Assembly (NCBI RefSeq): GCF_017355855.1 | Contig: NZ_JAFEWD010000015.1 | Span: 22,003 to 86,002, forward strand | DNA length: 64,000 nucleotides | Source: Pedobacter sp. SYSU D00535 | GTDB lineage: Bacteria; Bacteroidota; Bacteroidia; Sphingobacteriales; Sphingobacteriaceae | Direction: 5' to 3' | Shown here: positions 34,604 to 43,725 of the stretch, one piece after another | Layout of the letters: each line of letters opens with the position of its first letter | Position numbering within the stretch: position 1 is the first letter of the stretch | Notes under the pieces: model-generated | The model's input: the letters and a program-made list of their open reading frames with translations, nothing else | Told to the model about the DNA's origin: nothing | The model's database searches: none | Position numbers and translations under genes: made by a program

Positions 34604-34893
34604 TTATCTACTTGTTACCTTGTGACTATTCTTACACTTACACTCAATACTGGTAGTCAGGGCTTCCTTGCTCCTCTTCTTCTTAACTTAAGCTTTTATA
34701 TCAACCTCCATTACATGTTTTTAACGGGTAAATCCCTTTCCGCACCAGTTTGCAATAGGAAAGTTGGTAACTGCGTGATAAGAACGTAGTCCAAACGTGC
34801 CGTAGGATGCTGTACTGAATAATTTAGAATAACTGCTGCCGAGTGCTAATCTACAGCTTGTAAGGGGTTTTAAGCGCTGGCGCTTTTATATAG

Positions 34894-34933
34894 AAAGAGA
34901 GGCTGTCCCAAAAAGTGGCAGCCTCTCTTTTTA
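34894..34933 (+). terminator. Terminator-like hairpin downstream of apaG
   Basis: A perfect 12-bp stem (34894-34905 with 34919-34930) with a 13-base loop, followed by TTTAT on the plus strand. On the minus strand it lies just after the apaG stop and is followed by CTTTCTATA. It could serve both directions; no plus-strand gene ends here, so its main role is probably to end apaG. Confidence 0.65.
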
Positions 34934-34949
34934 TGGGGTACAAACAAGT

Positions 34950-35336
34950 TTAATTCAGTTTATATGGGGCAACCATATAAAATTCAGGAATTTGAACATC
35001 AAATTCCTCGTCATCAACAAGGCGTCTCATCTCATATGTACCCTTCATGCTTCCCATGTCAGTTTTCAAATTACATCCCGATACGTACTCATGGTAACTA
35101 CCTGGCTCAATGACTGGTTGTTGCCCAACTACTCCTTCTCCCTCTACTTCCCTGTGTGTACCATTCGAGTCAAATATGTACCAATGGCGGCGCATTAACT
35201 GGACACTGTAATCTGTCAAATTTTCTATGGTGATTTTATAGGCAAACATATAATGATCGTTTGCCGGATTGGAATATTCAGGCTGGTAGACAGTATCTAC
35301 CGATATTTTAACGCCTTCAGTAATTTGTGTTACCAT
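34950..35336 (-). CDS. apaG: ApaG domain protein
   Basis: A 128-residue protein made of a single ApaG (fibronectin-III-like) domain: VDTVYQPEYSNPANDHYMFAYKITIENL, VQLMRRHWYIFDSNG, VEGEGVVGQQPVIEPG, YVSGCNLKTDMGSMKGTY (quoted as separate short blocks along the protein). The family is linked with Co2+/Mg2+ resistance in enterobacteria, but the biochemical role is unclear. Gly-x-Gly-x-x-Gly (EGEGVVG) is present. It lies 46 bases downstream of the dihydrouridine synthase gene on the same strand. Confidence 0.93.
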   Translation of the reverse strand: MVTQITEGVKISVDTVYQPEYSNPANDHYMFAYKITIENLTDYSVQLMRRHWYIFDSNGTHREVEGEGVVGQQPVIEPGSYHEYVSGCNLKTDMGSMKGTYEMRRLVDDEEFDVQIPEFYMVAPYKLN

Positions 35337-35382
35337 AGCTTTCTCGGGTTTAAGATAAAGATGTAGTTCTCAATTTCAAAAA

Positions 35383-36375
35383 TCAAGCCATCTCAATTTC
35401 AAAATTCAATTTTATCTCATCCAACAAGTTAAAAATAGTTTCGAGATTGTCTGAAGACACTAATTTCATCCGATATTCCTTGAAGTTTGGAATGCCCTTA
35501 AAATAATTTGCATAATGCCTTCGCATCTCAAAAATACCTGTTTTGGGACCCTTCCAGGCAATTGACTTTTCCAGATGAGTTCTGCAGACTTCTACCCGTT
35601 CAGAAATTGTGGGGCCAGGCAAAATTTCTCCTGTTTTAAAAAAATGTTTTACCTCTCTAAAGATCCATGGGTAACCAATTGATGCTCTTCCAATCATGAT
35701 GCCGTCTACTTCATACTCCAATCTCCAATTAGCAGCCTTCTCAACAGAGTCCACATCACCATTTCCAAAGATTGGAATTTGAATTCTTGGATTTCTTTTT
35801 ATCTCGCGGATCAATGTCCAGTCGGCATGTCCCTTATACATTTGCGCGCGGGTTCGACCATGGATGGTTAAGGCCTTTATTCCCACGTCCTGCAATCGCT
35901 CTGCAACTTCGTAAACGTTTTTGGTGTTATCGTCCCAGCCGAGGCGCGTTTTTACTGTAACCGGTAGATGCGTGGATTCAACAACGGCTTTTGTCATTCT
36001 GACCATTTTGTCGATATCCTGTAAAAGGCTTGCACCTGCACCGCGACAAGCAACGTTTTTTACCGGACAACCGTAGTTGATATCGATAAGATCGGGATTG
36101 GCTCTGGTAGCAATTTGAGTGGCTCCCCTCATGGTATCAATATCACTTCCGAAGATCTGAATCCCGATGGGTCTTTCGTACTCAAAAATATCCAGCTTTT
36201 GAAGACTCTTCGCTGCGTCCCTTATCAAACCCTCGGAGGAAATGAACTCTGTGTACATCATGTCCACACCATTTTGCTTACAAACAAAACGGAAAGGTGG
36301 ATCACTCACGTCTTCCATTGGAGCCAACAACAACGGAAACTCACCTAAATCAATATTTCCAATTTTTACCGACAT
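35383..36375 (-). CDS. dusB: tRNA-dihydrouridine synthase (DusB type)
   Basis: FMN- and NADPH-dependent reduction of uridines in the tRNA D-loop. The TIM-barrel protein shows LLAPMEDVSDPPFR at the N-terminus, the conserved DINYGCPVKNVACRGAGA with the catalytic Cys, VTVKTRLGWDD, ALTIHGRTRAQMYKG and IPIFGNGDV. The length of 330 fits DusB. It is divergent from the CPBP protease gene across 68 bases. Confidence 0.94.
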   Translation of the reverse strand: MSVKIGNIDLGEFPLLLAPMEDVSDPPFRFVCKQNGVDMMYTEFISSEGLIRDAAKSLQKLDIFEYERPIGIQIFGSDIDTMRGATQIATRANPDLIDINYGCPVKNVACRGAGASLLQDIDKMVRMTKAVVESTHLPVTVKTRLGWDDNTKNVYEVAERLQDVGIKALTIHGRTRAQMYKGHADWTLIREIKRNPRIQIPIFGNGDVDSVEKAANWRLEYEVDGIMIGRASIGYPWIFREVKHFFKTGEILPGPTISERVEVCRTHLEKSIAWKGPKTGIFEMRRHYANYFKGIPNFKEYRMKLVSSDNLETIFNLLDEIKLNFEIEMA

Positions 36376-36394
36376 CAGCTTTGATTAATACGAT

Positions 36395-36402
36395 TATCTT
36401 TG
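36395..36402 (+). promoter_or_regulatory. Promoter -7 box for the CPBP-cdsA operon
   Basis: TATCTTTG matches the Bacteroidota -7 consensus exactly and lies 41 bases before the start at 36444. A TTTG is present at 36380 but is only 11 bases away, so the -33 element is poor. Confidence 0.5.
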
Positions 36403-36443
36403 TCTGTTTTAAAAATCACAAAATTACAAATAAATAGCTGATC

Positions 36444-37364
36444 ATGACTGAATACGGGTCAGAAGACCGTCATCCTTTCACCTCGCTTCTGTACCTCCTG
36501 TTTTTCTGCGTCATTGGTTCGATAGCCTTTACTTTTATCGCAGTTATTGTTTGTTTTATGATCTATGGAGATGATGCACTTACTGCCATAACCGGCGGAA
36601 GTACTGACACGAGTATTCTTAAAATCATTCAGGCCTTTACTTCAGTAGGCACATTTATTCTTCCTTCTATATTTTTTGCAAGACATCAAAGTTCATCAGT
36701 AAAAGCTTACCTGAAGTTTAATCAAACAGTAGATCTAAAACCAATAATATTAGCTGCTGCCATTGTCTTCGCTGCTTCGCCCTTCATTGAGTGGACGATT
36801 TACTTGAATCAAATGATGAAGCTTCCCAGCTTTTTAAAAGGTATTGAAGTTTGGATGAAGGCACAGGAGCTGAAACTTGAGGGGCTGACAAAACAATTGC
36901 TGTTAATGAAAACGCCGACAGACCTATTGGGTAACCTGCTTGTCATTGCAATTATTCCTGCTATCGGCGAGGAGCTACTTTTTAGAGGATGCCTTCAGAA
37001 GATTTTGATTAAGTGGACCGCGCATTATCATGTAGGAATTTGGGTGGCAGCTGTAATTTTCAGTGCCATTCACGTACAATTTTACGGGTTTCTACCGAGG
37101 ATGGTCTTAGGCGCTTTATTTGGCTATCTGTTTTTCTGGAGTAAAAATATCTGGGTTCCTATTGTTGCTCATTTTATAAACAACGGCACTGCTGTAGTGG
37201 GCGCCTATATATATCAACAACGGGGCGAGTCGCTGGATCTGATAGGTAAGCAGGAAGATATAAGTCTCGCATCCACTATTTTTAGTGTGATTTTAACCGG
37301 TATTTTGGGTGTTGTCTTCTACAGATCGGTAAATAAGAGAAAAGATTTAAGCGATGAATACTGA
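36444..37364 (+). CDS. CPBP-family intramembrane metalloprotease
   Basis: A 306-residue protein with about eight hydrophobic segments. The family motifs are present: EELLFRGCLQKI (Glu-Glu-x3-Arg), the FSAIHVQFYG His motif and HFINNGTAVVG. These form the active site of Rce1-like (CAAX/bacteriocin-processing) proteases. The substrate in bacteria is usually unknown. Its last 11 bases overlap the DUF2007 gene, and cdsA and a TonB-like gene follow, so the four form one operon. Confidence 0.92.
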   Translation: MTEYGSEDRHPFTSLLYLLFFCVIGSIAFTFIAVIVCFMIYGDDALTAITGGSTDTSILKIIQAFTSVGTFILPSIFFARHQSSSVKAYLKFNQTVDLKPIILAAAIVFAASPFIEWTIYLNQMMKLPSFLKGIEVWMKAQELKLEGLTKQLLLMKTPTDLLGNLLVIAIIPAIGEELLFRGCLQKILIKWTAHYHVGIWVAAVIFSAIHVQFYGFLPRMVLGALFGYLFFWSKNIWVPIVAHFINNGTAVVGAYIYQQRGESLDLIGKQEDISLASTIFSVILTGILGVVFYRSVNKRKDLSDEY

Positions 37365-37560
37365 ATGGATAAAAGTATATAGCTCAAACGATTTTTATAA
37401 GTCGGAGCTGGTGAGGCAAGTCTTGGTGGATCATGAAATAGAAGCGGTTTTACTTGATAAGCAAGGTTATCCTTACAAAGTGTTCGGGTATGTCGAGGTT
37501 CATGTATCGCCGGCTAATGCCGAAAAAGCATTGGAGATTATCAATACGAATGAGCTATGA
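37354..37560 (+). CDS. DUF2007 domain protein (putative signal-transducing)
   Basis: A 68-residue protein, WIKVYSSNDFYKSELVRQVL then IEAVLLDKQGYPYKVFGYVEVHV, which is the ACT-like DUF2007 fold. Its role is not established. It starts 11 bases before the end of the CPBP gene and its stop overlaps the cdsA start (ATGA), so translation is coupled on both sides. Confidence 0.88.
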   Translation: MNTEWIKVYSSNDFYKSELVRQVLVDHEIEAVLLDKQGYPYKVFGYVEVHVSPANAEKALEIINTNEL

Positions 37561-38360
37561 AGACAAGAGCAATAACTGGTTTTTTCTTCGTGCTGGTTAT
37601 GCTGGCTTCGGTAATTTTTAGTCAGTATGCCTTTGCTATCTTTTTTACAATTCTAAGCTTATTATCACTTTACGAGTTTTATCAACTGGTAGAGGCCGAT
37701 GATACCAAGCCCCAAAAGATTACGGGTATACTAATTGGAGCCAGTATTTTTATTCCGCTGATACTTCATTTCCTGAATGATGTTCCCTTAAGGTTTGTGT
37801 CCGTTTCTATTCCATTTATTGTGATTACCTGCATTGGCGAATTGTATCGCGCAACCAGCCGACCATTTTCAAACCTCGCGTTTACTTTTTTTGGTATCCT
37901 CTACGTGGTGATACCTTTTGCCATCTTTTGCTCTACCGCTTTTTTTGAAGGAACTTTCAATTATCATATACCGCTGGGCATCTTGTTACTTCTATGGGCG
38001 AGTGACACGGGCGCCTATTTATTCGGGGTTAAATTCGGGAAGACTAAGTTATTTGAACGCCACTCTCCTAAAAAGTCCTGGGAAGGCTTTTTAGGTGGAA
38101 TGTTCACGAGTTTAGTGGTTTCATTTATCCTGGGTACGCAATATCTCGAACTAGATCCAATACACTGGGCGGTCATGTCGTTCTTAATTGTAGTGGGGGG
38201 AACCTACGGAGATCTATGTGAATCTATGCTGAAGCGAAGCATGAACAAAAAGGATTCGGGAACCTTGCTTCCCGGACACGGAGGTCTTCTCGACCGTTTC
38301 GACGGCCTGTTGTTTGCTGCGCCGCTGGTTTTTGTATATTTATATCTGATCTCATCTTAA
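37557..38360 (+). CDS. cdsA: Phosphatidate cytidylyltransferase
   Basis: Integral membrane enzyme making CDP-diacylglycerol, the branch point to all phospholipids. It has about eight membrane helices. The CTP-transferase signature is in the C-terminal half: HSPKKSWEGFLGGM and SMLKRSMNKKDSGTLLPGHGGLLDRFD, with LPGHGGLLDRFD being the classic Asp-containing motif. The length of 267 is normal. It overlaps the DUF2007 gene by four bases. A TonB-like gene follows after 12 bases. Confidence 0.95.
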   Translation: MKTRAITGFFFVLVMLASVIFSQYAFAIFFTILSLLSLYEFYQLVEADDTKPQKITGILIGASIFIPLILHFLNDVPLRFVSVSIPFIVITCIGELYRATSRPFSNLAFTFFGILYVVIPFAIFCSTAFFEGTFNYHIPLGILLLLWASDTGAYLFGVKFGKTKLFERHSPKKSWEGFLGGMFTSLVVSFILGTQYLELDPIHWAVMSFLIVVGGTYGDLCESMLKRSMNKKDSGTLLPGHGGLLDRFDGLLFAAPLVFVYLYLISS

Positions 38361-38372
38361 CAGTAATAACGT

Positions 38373-39425
38373 ATGATGGATAAAGACCAAATTGGTTCTG
38401 AAGAAAATGAAAGCCAAACCTTAGTTCAAAAAGATCGCTCTCTACTTTATATGGGAGTGGTACTTGGCCTAATCATTTTGGTAATGGGCTACCTAACGTT
38501 GTTTGTAGACGATCCTTGGAAAATCTTCAAAAAAGAAGAGCGGCCGACTACAGTAGTTGAAGACAGTTCCGGATCTTTATTAGATGAAAGTAGTTCCATG
38601 AGCGACGTGGAGGTAAGAACCTCTTTAACCAAATTCATCGAGGCCTTTTATTATGATCAGAGGCGGGGGTACTTTGATCCTCCTAGTTACTTTGCTAACA
38701 TAACCGAGACGTTTCACAATTATCACAACCTTACTCATTCTCGTTTGAGAGACATTTATTGGAAACGATTGGAGGATATGCAGAACCTTCGTCGCGTATG
38801 GGTCGTCTCTTCCCTTGATTTTAAGCGGGAAGGAGAAAAATTAATTGCAACCTACTGGGCTAAAGAAAGCTATTTCAGACCTTCATTACGCCAGCAGTAT
38901 TCTGCACTGGTGAAGTATGAGATGGTGATCAACGAGCAGGGAAAGATTATATCCCTTAAAGACGTTGACGTAAAAAATGAAGAAATTTTCCAGGTGGCCC
39001 CTGATACGACTGCTGTAGAAGAATCTCCGGCTAGTCCAGGTAGCCTCGAACCTTCAGCTAATGATCCGCAAAATACTGAAAATAAAATTTTTGATGCCAG
39101 TGTGGTAGATGTTCAACCCGAGTTTCAGGGCGGACAAAAAGAGTTAGTACGGTATATATCTACCAACCTGAGATATCCTGTTGCGGCTAAACAAAATAAT
39201 ATCCAGGGAAAAGTATATGTTGCCTTTGTTGTGGAGAAGGACGGGCAAATTACAGAGGTTAAAGTGAGGCAGGGAATTGGAAGCGGTGCTGATGAAGAAG
39301 CTGTAAGGCTGATTCGCAATTCGCCGAAATGGAAACCGGGAGTTTTAAAGGGCAGCCCTGTCAGGACCTACAACGTGCTCCCGATAACTTTTCAACTAGC
39401 ACAGTCAGAACAAAATAAAAAGTAG
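38373..39425 (+). CDS. TonB C-terminal domain protein (energy-transducer-like)
   Basis: A 350-residue protein with a cytoplasmic N-terminal tail, one membrane helix (about 27-46) and a periplasmic domain of unknown type (about 75-200, with WVVSSLDFKREGEKLIATYW). A Pro/Ser/Glu linker and a C-terminal TonB domain follow (LRYPVAAKQNNIQGKVYVAF, KWKPGVLKGSPVRTYNVLPI). In Bacteroidota such proteins can drive TonB-dependent transporters, but this one has an extra domain in place of the usual long Pro-rich linker. A hairpin terminator overlaps its stop codon. Confidence 0.87.
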   Translation: MMDKDQIGSEENESQTLVQKDRSLLYMGVVLGLIILVMGYLTLFVDDPWKIFKKEERPTTVVEDSSGSLLDESSSMSDVEVRTSLTKFIEAFYYDQRRGYFDPPSYFANITETFHNYHNLTHSRLRDIYWKRLEDMQNLRRVWVVSSLDFKREGEKLIATYWAKESYFRPSLRQQYSALVKYEMVINEQGKIISLKDVDVKNEEIFQVAPDTTAVEESPASPGSLEPSANDPQNTENKIFDASVVDVQPEFQGGQKELVRYISTNLRYPVAAKQNNIQGKVYVAFVVEKDGQITEVKVRQGIGSGADEEAVRLIRNSPKWKPGVLKGSPVRTYNVLPITFQLAQSEQNKK

Positions 39426-39451
39426 ATCCTGCTTTAAGCGAATCTACTTTT
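39418..39451. terminator. Bidirectional terminator between the TonB-like gene and mfd
   Basis: A perfect 10-bp stem, AAAAGTAGAT (39418-39427) with ATCTACTTTT (39442-39451). It contains the TAG stop of the TonB-like gene and lies 4 bases before the end of mfd. A-runs on one arm and T-runs on the other suit termination in both directions. Confidence 0.75.
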
Positions 39452-39455
39452 ATTG

Positions 39456-42400
39456 TTAGACAGGTACGTGTACAATCTCTTCGAGCGTGGCAATTGCTTC
39501 ATCCAGACTGGTAATATGATCAAAAGCGATTCTCAGCGTACTTTTTACCTCTTTTAAATTACAGCGTCTTGGATTCTCTTTGACAAACTGCAATACTTTG
39601 CTGAAAGCTTCGGTTTCAAAGTACCGCGATTGCTGATCCGAAACAAAATATCCCTTCAACGCATTCTTTTTGTAGGTGATTTTCTCAAAGCCAATCTCTT
39701 TTCCCAGCCATTGTAGTTTCAAGGTATTCAACAACTCCCGAACCTGTCGCGGCAACGGACCAAAGCGGTCCACTAGCTTAGTGCTGAACGCCTCGAGCTG
39801 CGTCTCATTTTCCAGTTTCGAAATCTCCGTGTAGAGGTTATACCGTTCGGTGATGTTGGTAACGTAGCTATCAGGAATTAGTACCTCCAGGTCGGTATCA
39901 ATTTGGGTAAAAGAAATAACAGGCCGTGGCTTCTCATCTTTAAACAGATCCTTAAATTCGTCGTCTTTTAGCTCCTGAATTGCCTCGTCCAGTATCTTAT
40001 GATACATCTCAAAGCCGATCTCCGCAATGAAGCCGCTCTGTTCCGCACCAAGTAAATTCCCGCTTCCTCGGATGTCAAGATCTCGCATAGCGACATTGAA
40101 GCCGCTCCCCAGATCTGAGAACTCTTCGATTGCGCTCAAGCGTTTGCGTGCTTCAGGCGTCAATGTTGATAAAGGGGGACTCAGAAGATAGCAGTAAGCC
40201 TTTTTATTGGAGCGGCCCACCCGGCCCCTCATCTGGTGGAGATCGCTCAAACCAAACATATGAGCATGGTTGATCAGAATGGTATTTGCGTTAGGAATAT
40301 CTAGTCCGGCCTCAATAATGGTGGTCGCTACCAAAACATCAAATTCTCCATTGATGAACTTCAACATCACATCTTCCAGCTCATCTCCTTCTAGCTGTCC
40401 GTGTGCGATACCCACCCTCGCTTTTGGAACCAGTTTTTTTATTAGCCCACCTAATTGAGGAAGATCCTGAACACGGTTATGAATAAAGAAAACCTGACCG
40501 TTTCGGTCTATTTCATACTCAACTGCTTCCTTAATCAGCACTTCATTAAATACATGAAGCTCGGTGACTACCGGCTGGCGGTTAGGAGGCGGAGTAGAAA
40601 TGATAGAAAGATCTCTTGCTCCCATCAGGGAAAAGTGCAGTGTACGGGGGATGGGGGTAGCAGTGAGTGTGAGGGTATCTACGTTTGCGCGCAGCTGCTT
40701 TAGTTTTTCCTTCACCCCTACACCAAATTTTTGTTCCTCGTCGATAATTAATAAGCCTAGATCCTTGAATTTCACGTCTTTGCTCACGAGGCGGTGTGTA
40801 CCGATGATGATGTCAATCTTGCCCTCATTCAGCTTTTGCATTGTTTCCTTGATCTGTTTGCTCGATTTAAACCGATTCACATAATCAATATTACATGGAA
40901 AGTCTTTCAACCTGGAACTAAAGGTTTTGAAGTGCTGCAGGGCAAGGATGGTGGTAGGTACCAATACTGCCACCTGCTTGCTATCGGCAACAGCCTTAAA
41001 GGCTGCTCTTACGGCAATCTCTGTTTTCCCGAAACCTACATCACCACAGACTAGCCTGTCCATAGGGTGTGGGGATTCCATGTCTTTCTTTACGTCTGCA
41101 GTTGCTTTTTCCTGATCTGGGGTATCTTCATATATAAAAGAGGCTTCCAGCTCCGTCTGCAAATAAGTATCCGGGTGAAAAGCATTACCAGTTTGTGCCT
41201 TTCTCACCGCATATAATTTGATCAGGTCCCGGGCAATGTCTTTAACTTTTTTTTTTGTCGTCCTTTTAAGTTTCTCCCAAGTATCTGTTCCCAGCTTGTT
41301 CATCTTCGGAACAGTACCTTCTTTCCCTGAGTATTTGGAAATGCGGTTAAGTGAATTGATGTTTACATAAAGAAGGTCGTTATCGGCATAGATCAGGCGG
41401 ATCATCTCCTGCGTTTTACCGTTTACTTCCACCTTTTCTAATCCAGCATATTTCCCAATCCCGTGATCAATATGGGTGATATAGTCGCCGGGCTTCAATT
41501 CCCTGAGTTCCTTCAGCGTGATGGATTGGGACCGGGAATAGCCTTTCTTTAACTTGTATTTGTAGTAACGATCAAAAATCTGATGATCAGTATAGCAGGC
41601 CAACTTTTGTCCGTAGTCGATAAAGCCCTCGCGGAGCGACAAATGAATAGGGGTAAATTTTACGGTTTTGTCAATATCCTCTACAATAGAGTAAAGCCGT
41701 TCCGCCTGCTTAGCAGAATCAGTGAAGATGAGATTGCTTATTTTTTCTGACTCATTCTGCTTAATATTATGAATCAGTAGGTTGAAATCTTTGTTGAAAG
41801 AAGGCTGGGGTTTGATATCAAAATCTACAGTAGCGGTCGGCTGGTAAAAAAACTGCTTGCCAAACTCTATAATAGAAAAATCTCTAAGCTGGTCAGCGAG
41901 CAACTTTTCATCACTGAAGTTAAATTTTGGATCAATCCATTCGGGATTTTGTTGTTTATCCGCTGCAGGTATGCCTTTCCATAAATCACCGGCTTTTTTA
42001 TAACCGTCTTTCAAAATATCCAATGTGAATTGCACGTCTTTAAACCAAATAACCGTGCTGCTATCGATGTATTCGAGTAGGGATATATTGTGGTCCGTCA
42101 AAAATTTCGACTGCACATTGGGAACGATAGTAATGCTTTTCACATGTTCGGCCGACAGCTGATCTTCTATCTGAAATGTGCGGATACTTTCAATAAAATC
42201 TCCAAAAAACTCTACCCTGTAGGGCAGGTCGTGCGAGAAGGAGAATATATCTACAATTCCTCCGCGTATGGAAAACTGCCCCGGCTCGTATACAAAATCT
42301 ACGCGTTCAAAATCGTACTCAATTAAAAATTCATTGATAAAATCGATGCTCAGTTTATTCCCGGTTGATATTTCAAGTGTGTTTTTTTCCAGCGCCTCGC

Positions 42401-42806
42401 GGTTAATTACTCTTTCAGCCAGAGCTTCCGGGTAGCTAACTATTAGTTTCCCAAACTCCGTCGAATGAATCAGCTCGTTCAACACCTCCGCCCTTTGTAA
42501 TACATTACTGCTATCGGGCTGGGTAAAATCAAAAGGTTTTCTGTATGAGGAGGGAAAAAGGAGAATCTCCTTATCCAGCAGGTTTTCGAGGTCACTTTGA
42601 AAAAAGGCCGCCTCTTCCCTGTCGGGCATTACGAAAAGTAGATTGGTATGCTGTAAAAAGTAGTAAGCCGTGGCTACCATCGAATCGCTCGATCCCACCA
42701 GGCCTTTTAGATGAACCCGGGGACTTTTGCCGGCATTGACTGCCTTTGCCAAAGTTTCTACTCTCGGGTCGTTTTTGTATAGATCTAAAATATCTCTAAC
42801 GTTCAC
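39456..42806 (-). CDS. mfd: Transcription-repair coupling factor
   Basis: Removes stalled RNA polymerase and recruits UvrA. The 1116-residue protein has the UvrB-homology domain at the N-terminus, the RNA-polymerase-interacting CarD-like domain (LKPGDYITHIDHGIGKYAGL), the RecG-like helicase with Walker A GDVGFGKTEIAVRAAF, DEEQ box LLIIDEEQKFG, TATPIPRTLHFSLMGARDLS and QMRGRVGRSNKKAYCYLL, and the C-terminal TRCF domain. All are intact. The start is GTG at 42806. A perfect -7 box (TATATTTG, minus strand, 42830-42823) lies about 17 bases upstream. Confidence 0.96.
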   Translation of the reverse strand: MNVRDILDLYKNDPRVETLAKAVNAGKSPRVHLKGLVGSSDSMVATAYYFLQHTNLLFVMPDREEAAFFQSDLENLLDKEILLFPSSYRKPFDFTQPDSSNVLQRAEVLNELIHSTEFGKLIVSYPEALAERVINREALEKNTLEISTGNKLSIDFINEFLIEYDFERVDFVYEPGQFSIRGGIVDIFSFSHDLPYRVEFFGDFIESIRTFQIEDQLSAEHVKSITIVPNVQSKFLTDHNISLLEYIDSSTVIWFKDVQFTLDILKDGYKKAGDLWKGIPAADKQQNPEWIDPKFNFSDEKLLADQLRDFSIIEFGKQFFYQPTATVDFDIKPQPSFNKDFNLLIHNIKQNESEKISNLIFTDSAKQAERLYSIVEDIDKTVKFTPIHLSLREGFIDYGQKLACYTDHQIFDRYYKYKLKKGYSRSQSITLKELRELKPGDYITHIDHGIGKYAGLEKVEVNGKTQEMIRLIYADNDLLYVNINSLNRISKYSGKEGTVPKMNKLGTDTWEKLKRTTKKKVKDIARDLIKLYAVRKAQTGNAFHPDTYLQTELEASFIYEDTPDQEKATADVKKDMESPHPMDRLVCGDVGFGKTEIAVRAAFKAVADSKQVAVLVPTTILALQHFKTFSSRLKDFPCNIDYVNRFKSSKQIKETMQKLNEGKIDIIIGTHRLVSKDVKFKDLGLLIIDEEQKFGVGVKEKLKQLRANVDTLTLTATPIPRTLHFSLMGARDLSIISTPPPNRQPVVTELHVFNEVLIKEAVEYEIDRNGQVFFIHNRVQDLPQLGGLIKKLVPKARVGIAHGQLEGDELEDVMLKFINGEFDVLVATTIIEAGLDIPNANTILINHAHMFGLSDLHQMRGRVGRSNKKAYCYLLSPPLSTLTPEARKRLSAIEEFSDLGSGFNVAMRDLDIRGSGNLLGAEQSGFIAEIGFEMYHKILDEAIQELKDDEFKDLFKDEKPRPVISFTQIDTDLEVLIPDSYVTNITERYNLYTEISKLENETQLEAFSTKLVDRFGPLPRQVRELLNTLKLQWLGKEIGFEKITYKKNALKGYFVSDQQSRYFETEAFSKVLQFVKENPRRCNLKEVKSTLRIAFDHITSLDEAIATLEEIVHVPV

Positions 42807-43013
42807 AATAAAAAATCAGCTGCAAATATATGTTGATTGACGAAGCTACTATTTCAAAATTACAGATGGGCCCTTTTGTTTTTACTTTCCTTATTTTCAA
42901 TTAATTTATCACATACGTAATAAGTTCAATTTTTTGGGTGTCAAAAAAGGAACAATTTCTGCTTAGCAACTGTTAAAAATACATCAACCGACACTTTTTA
43001 TAAATATATTACT

Positions 43014-43430
43014 ATGAAAAACGCATTGAAATATGGATTGATGGTTGGGGCTATTACAGGGGTATATATTTTTATTATGCACCTTTTGGGCGTGTATCAC
43101 CAGACTACAGGCGGCCCCTTCAACATTCACTGGCTTGAATACATTTATGTGCTGGTTCCCTTTACTGTATTATTTCTGGGCATCAGAAACTTCAGAAACA
43201 ATTACAACGGGGGGAGACTGGAATTTTTTGAAGGTATAATGGAAGGCTTTAAAATTATTATAGTTGGATTTGTATTGTATGCCGCCGTTGGCGCTATCTA
43301 TATGCAGTATTCCGGCTCTACCATGCTTACTCTCGATTACTTTCAAAGAATTGGAGCTGCCGGTATCATTGCTGTTGTAGTTAATGTGATTGTTTCATTA
43401 GCTTTGATGAACAAACAGCATAATTTGTAG
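43014..43430 (+). CDS. DUF4199 domain membrane protein
   Basis: A 138-residue protein with four hydrophobic segments (about 7-25, 43-58, 78-98 and 110-132). The short loop NFRNNYNGGRLEFFEGIMEG lies before the third and is typical of the DUF4199 family of Bacteroidota. Function unknown. It opens a run of closely spaced small membrane-protein genes reaching to 46649. The 207-base gap before it (42807-43013) holds the mfd promoter and an AT-rich stretch, but no gene. Confidence 0.85.
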   Translation: MKNALKYGLMVGAITGVYIFIMHLLGVYHQTTGGPFNIHWLEYIYVLVPFTVLFLGIRNFRNNYNGGRLEFFEGIMEGFKIIIVGFVLYAAVGAIYMQYSGSTMLTLDYFQRIGAAGIIAVVVNVIVSLALMNKQHNL

Positions 43431-43715
43431 TTGAAACCCCAGCTTAAGCATCTCGAATTGATTGTTTGGATAACCGCTATTGCTGCTCTTGCACTAGCGG
43501 ATCCTTCTCGACCCCATATTAGTTTCTGTATCTTTTCCATGGCAGGTTTTTCCTGGTGCCCTGGTTGCGGTTTGGGAAGATCTATAATATTCCTCCTTCA
43601 TGGTGAACTTTTAGCTTCCCTCAACTTGCACTATTTCGGTTTGCCGGCTTTGGCAATTCTGGTTTTGAGAATCTATACTTTAACTAAAAAGTATTTTTTA
43701 TCTTACTCAAAATAA
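43431..43715 (+). CDS. DUF2752 domain membrane protein
   Basis: A 94-residue protein beginning with TTG directly after the TAG of the previous gene (no gap). It carries the family hallmark CPGCGLGRSIIFLLHGEL between two hydrophobic segments. The Cys-Pro-x-Cys-Gly motif could bind a metal or be redox-active, but no function is established. Coupled to the DUF4199 gene by position. Confidence 0.85.
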   Translation: MKPQLKHLELIVWITAIAALALADPSRPHISFCIFSMAGFSWCPGCGLGRSIIFLLHGELLASLNLHYFGLPALAILVLRIYTLTKKYFLSYSK

Positions 43716-43725
43716 CCTAATTGCT

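Larger units (their letters stand above)
34106..34893. other. Gene-free stretch of about 0.8 kb with repeats and hairpins
   Basis: I see no convincing gene on either strand. A 107-residue frame (34088-34411, plus) starts inside the terminator hairpin and lacks a normal protein make-up. On the minus strand, frames are broken by stops. The stretch holds an 11-bp-period repeat (34538-34581), a 14-bp hairpin (34570-34603) and a smaller hairpin AAGCGC-TG-GCGCTT (34872-34885). It does not resemble tmRNA, RNase P RNA or SRP RNA as far as I can read. It may be a decayed mobile or interspersed repeat. Confidence 0.55.
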
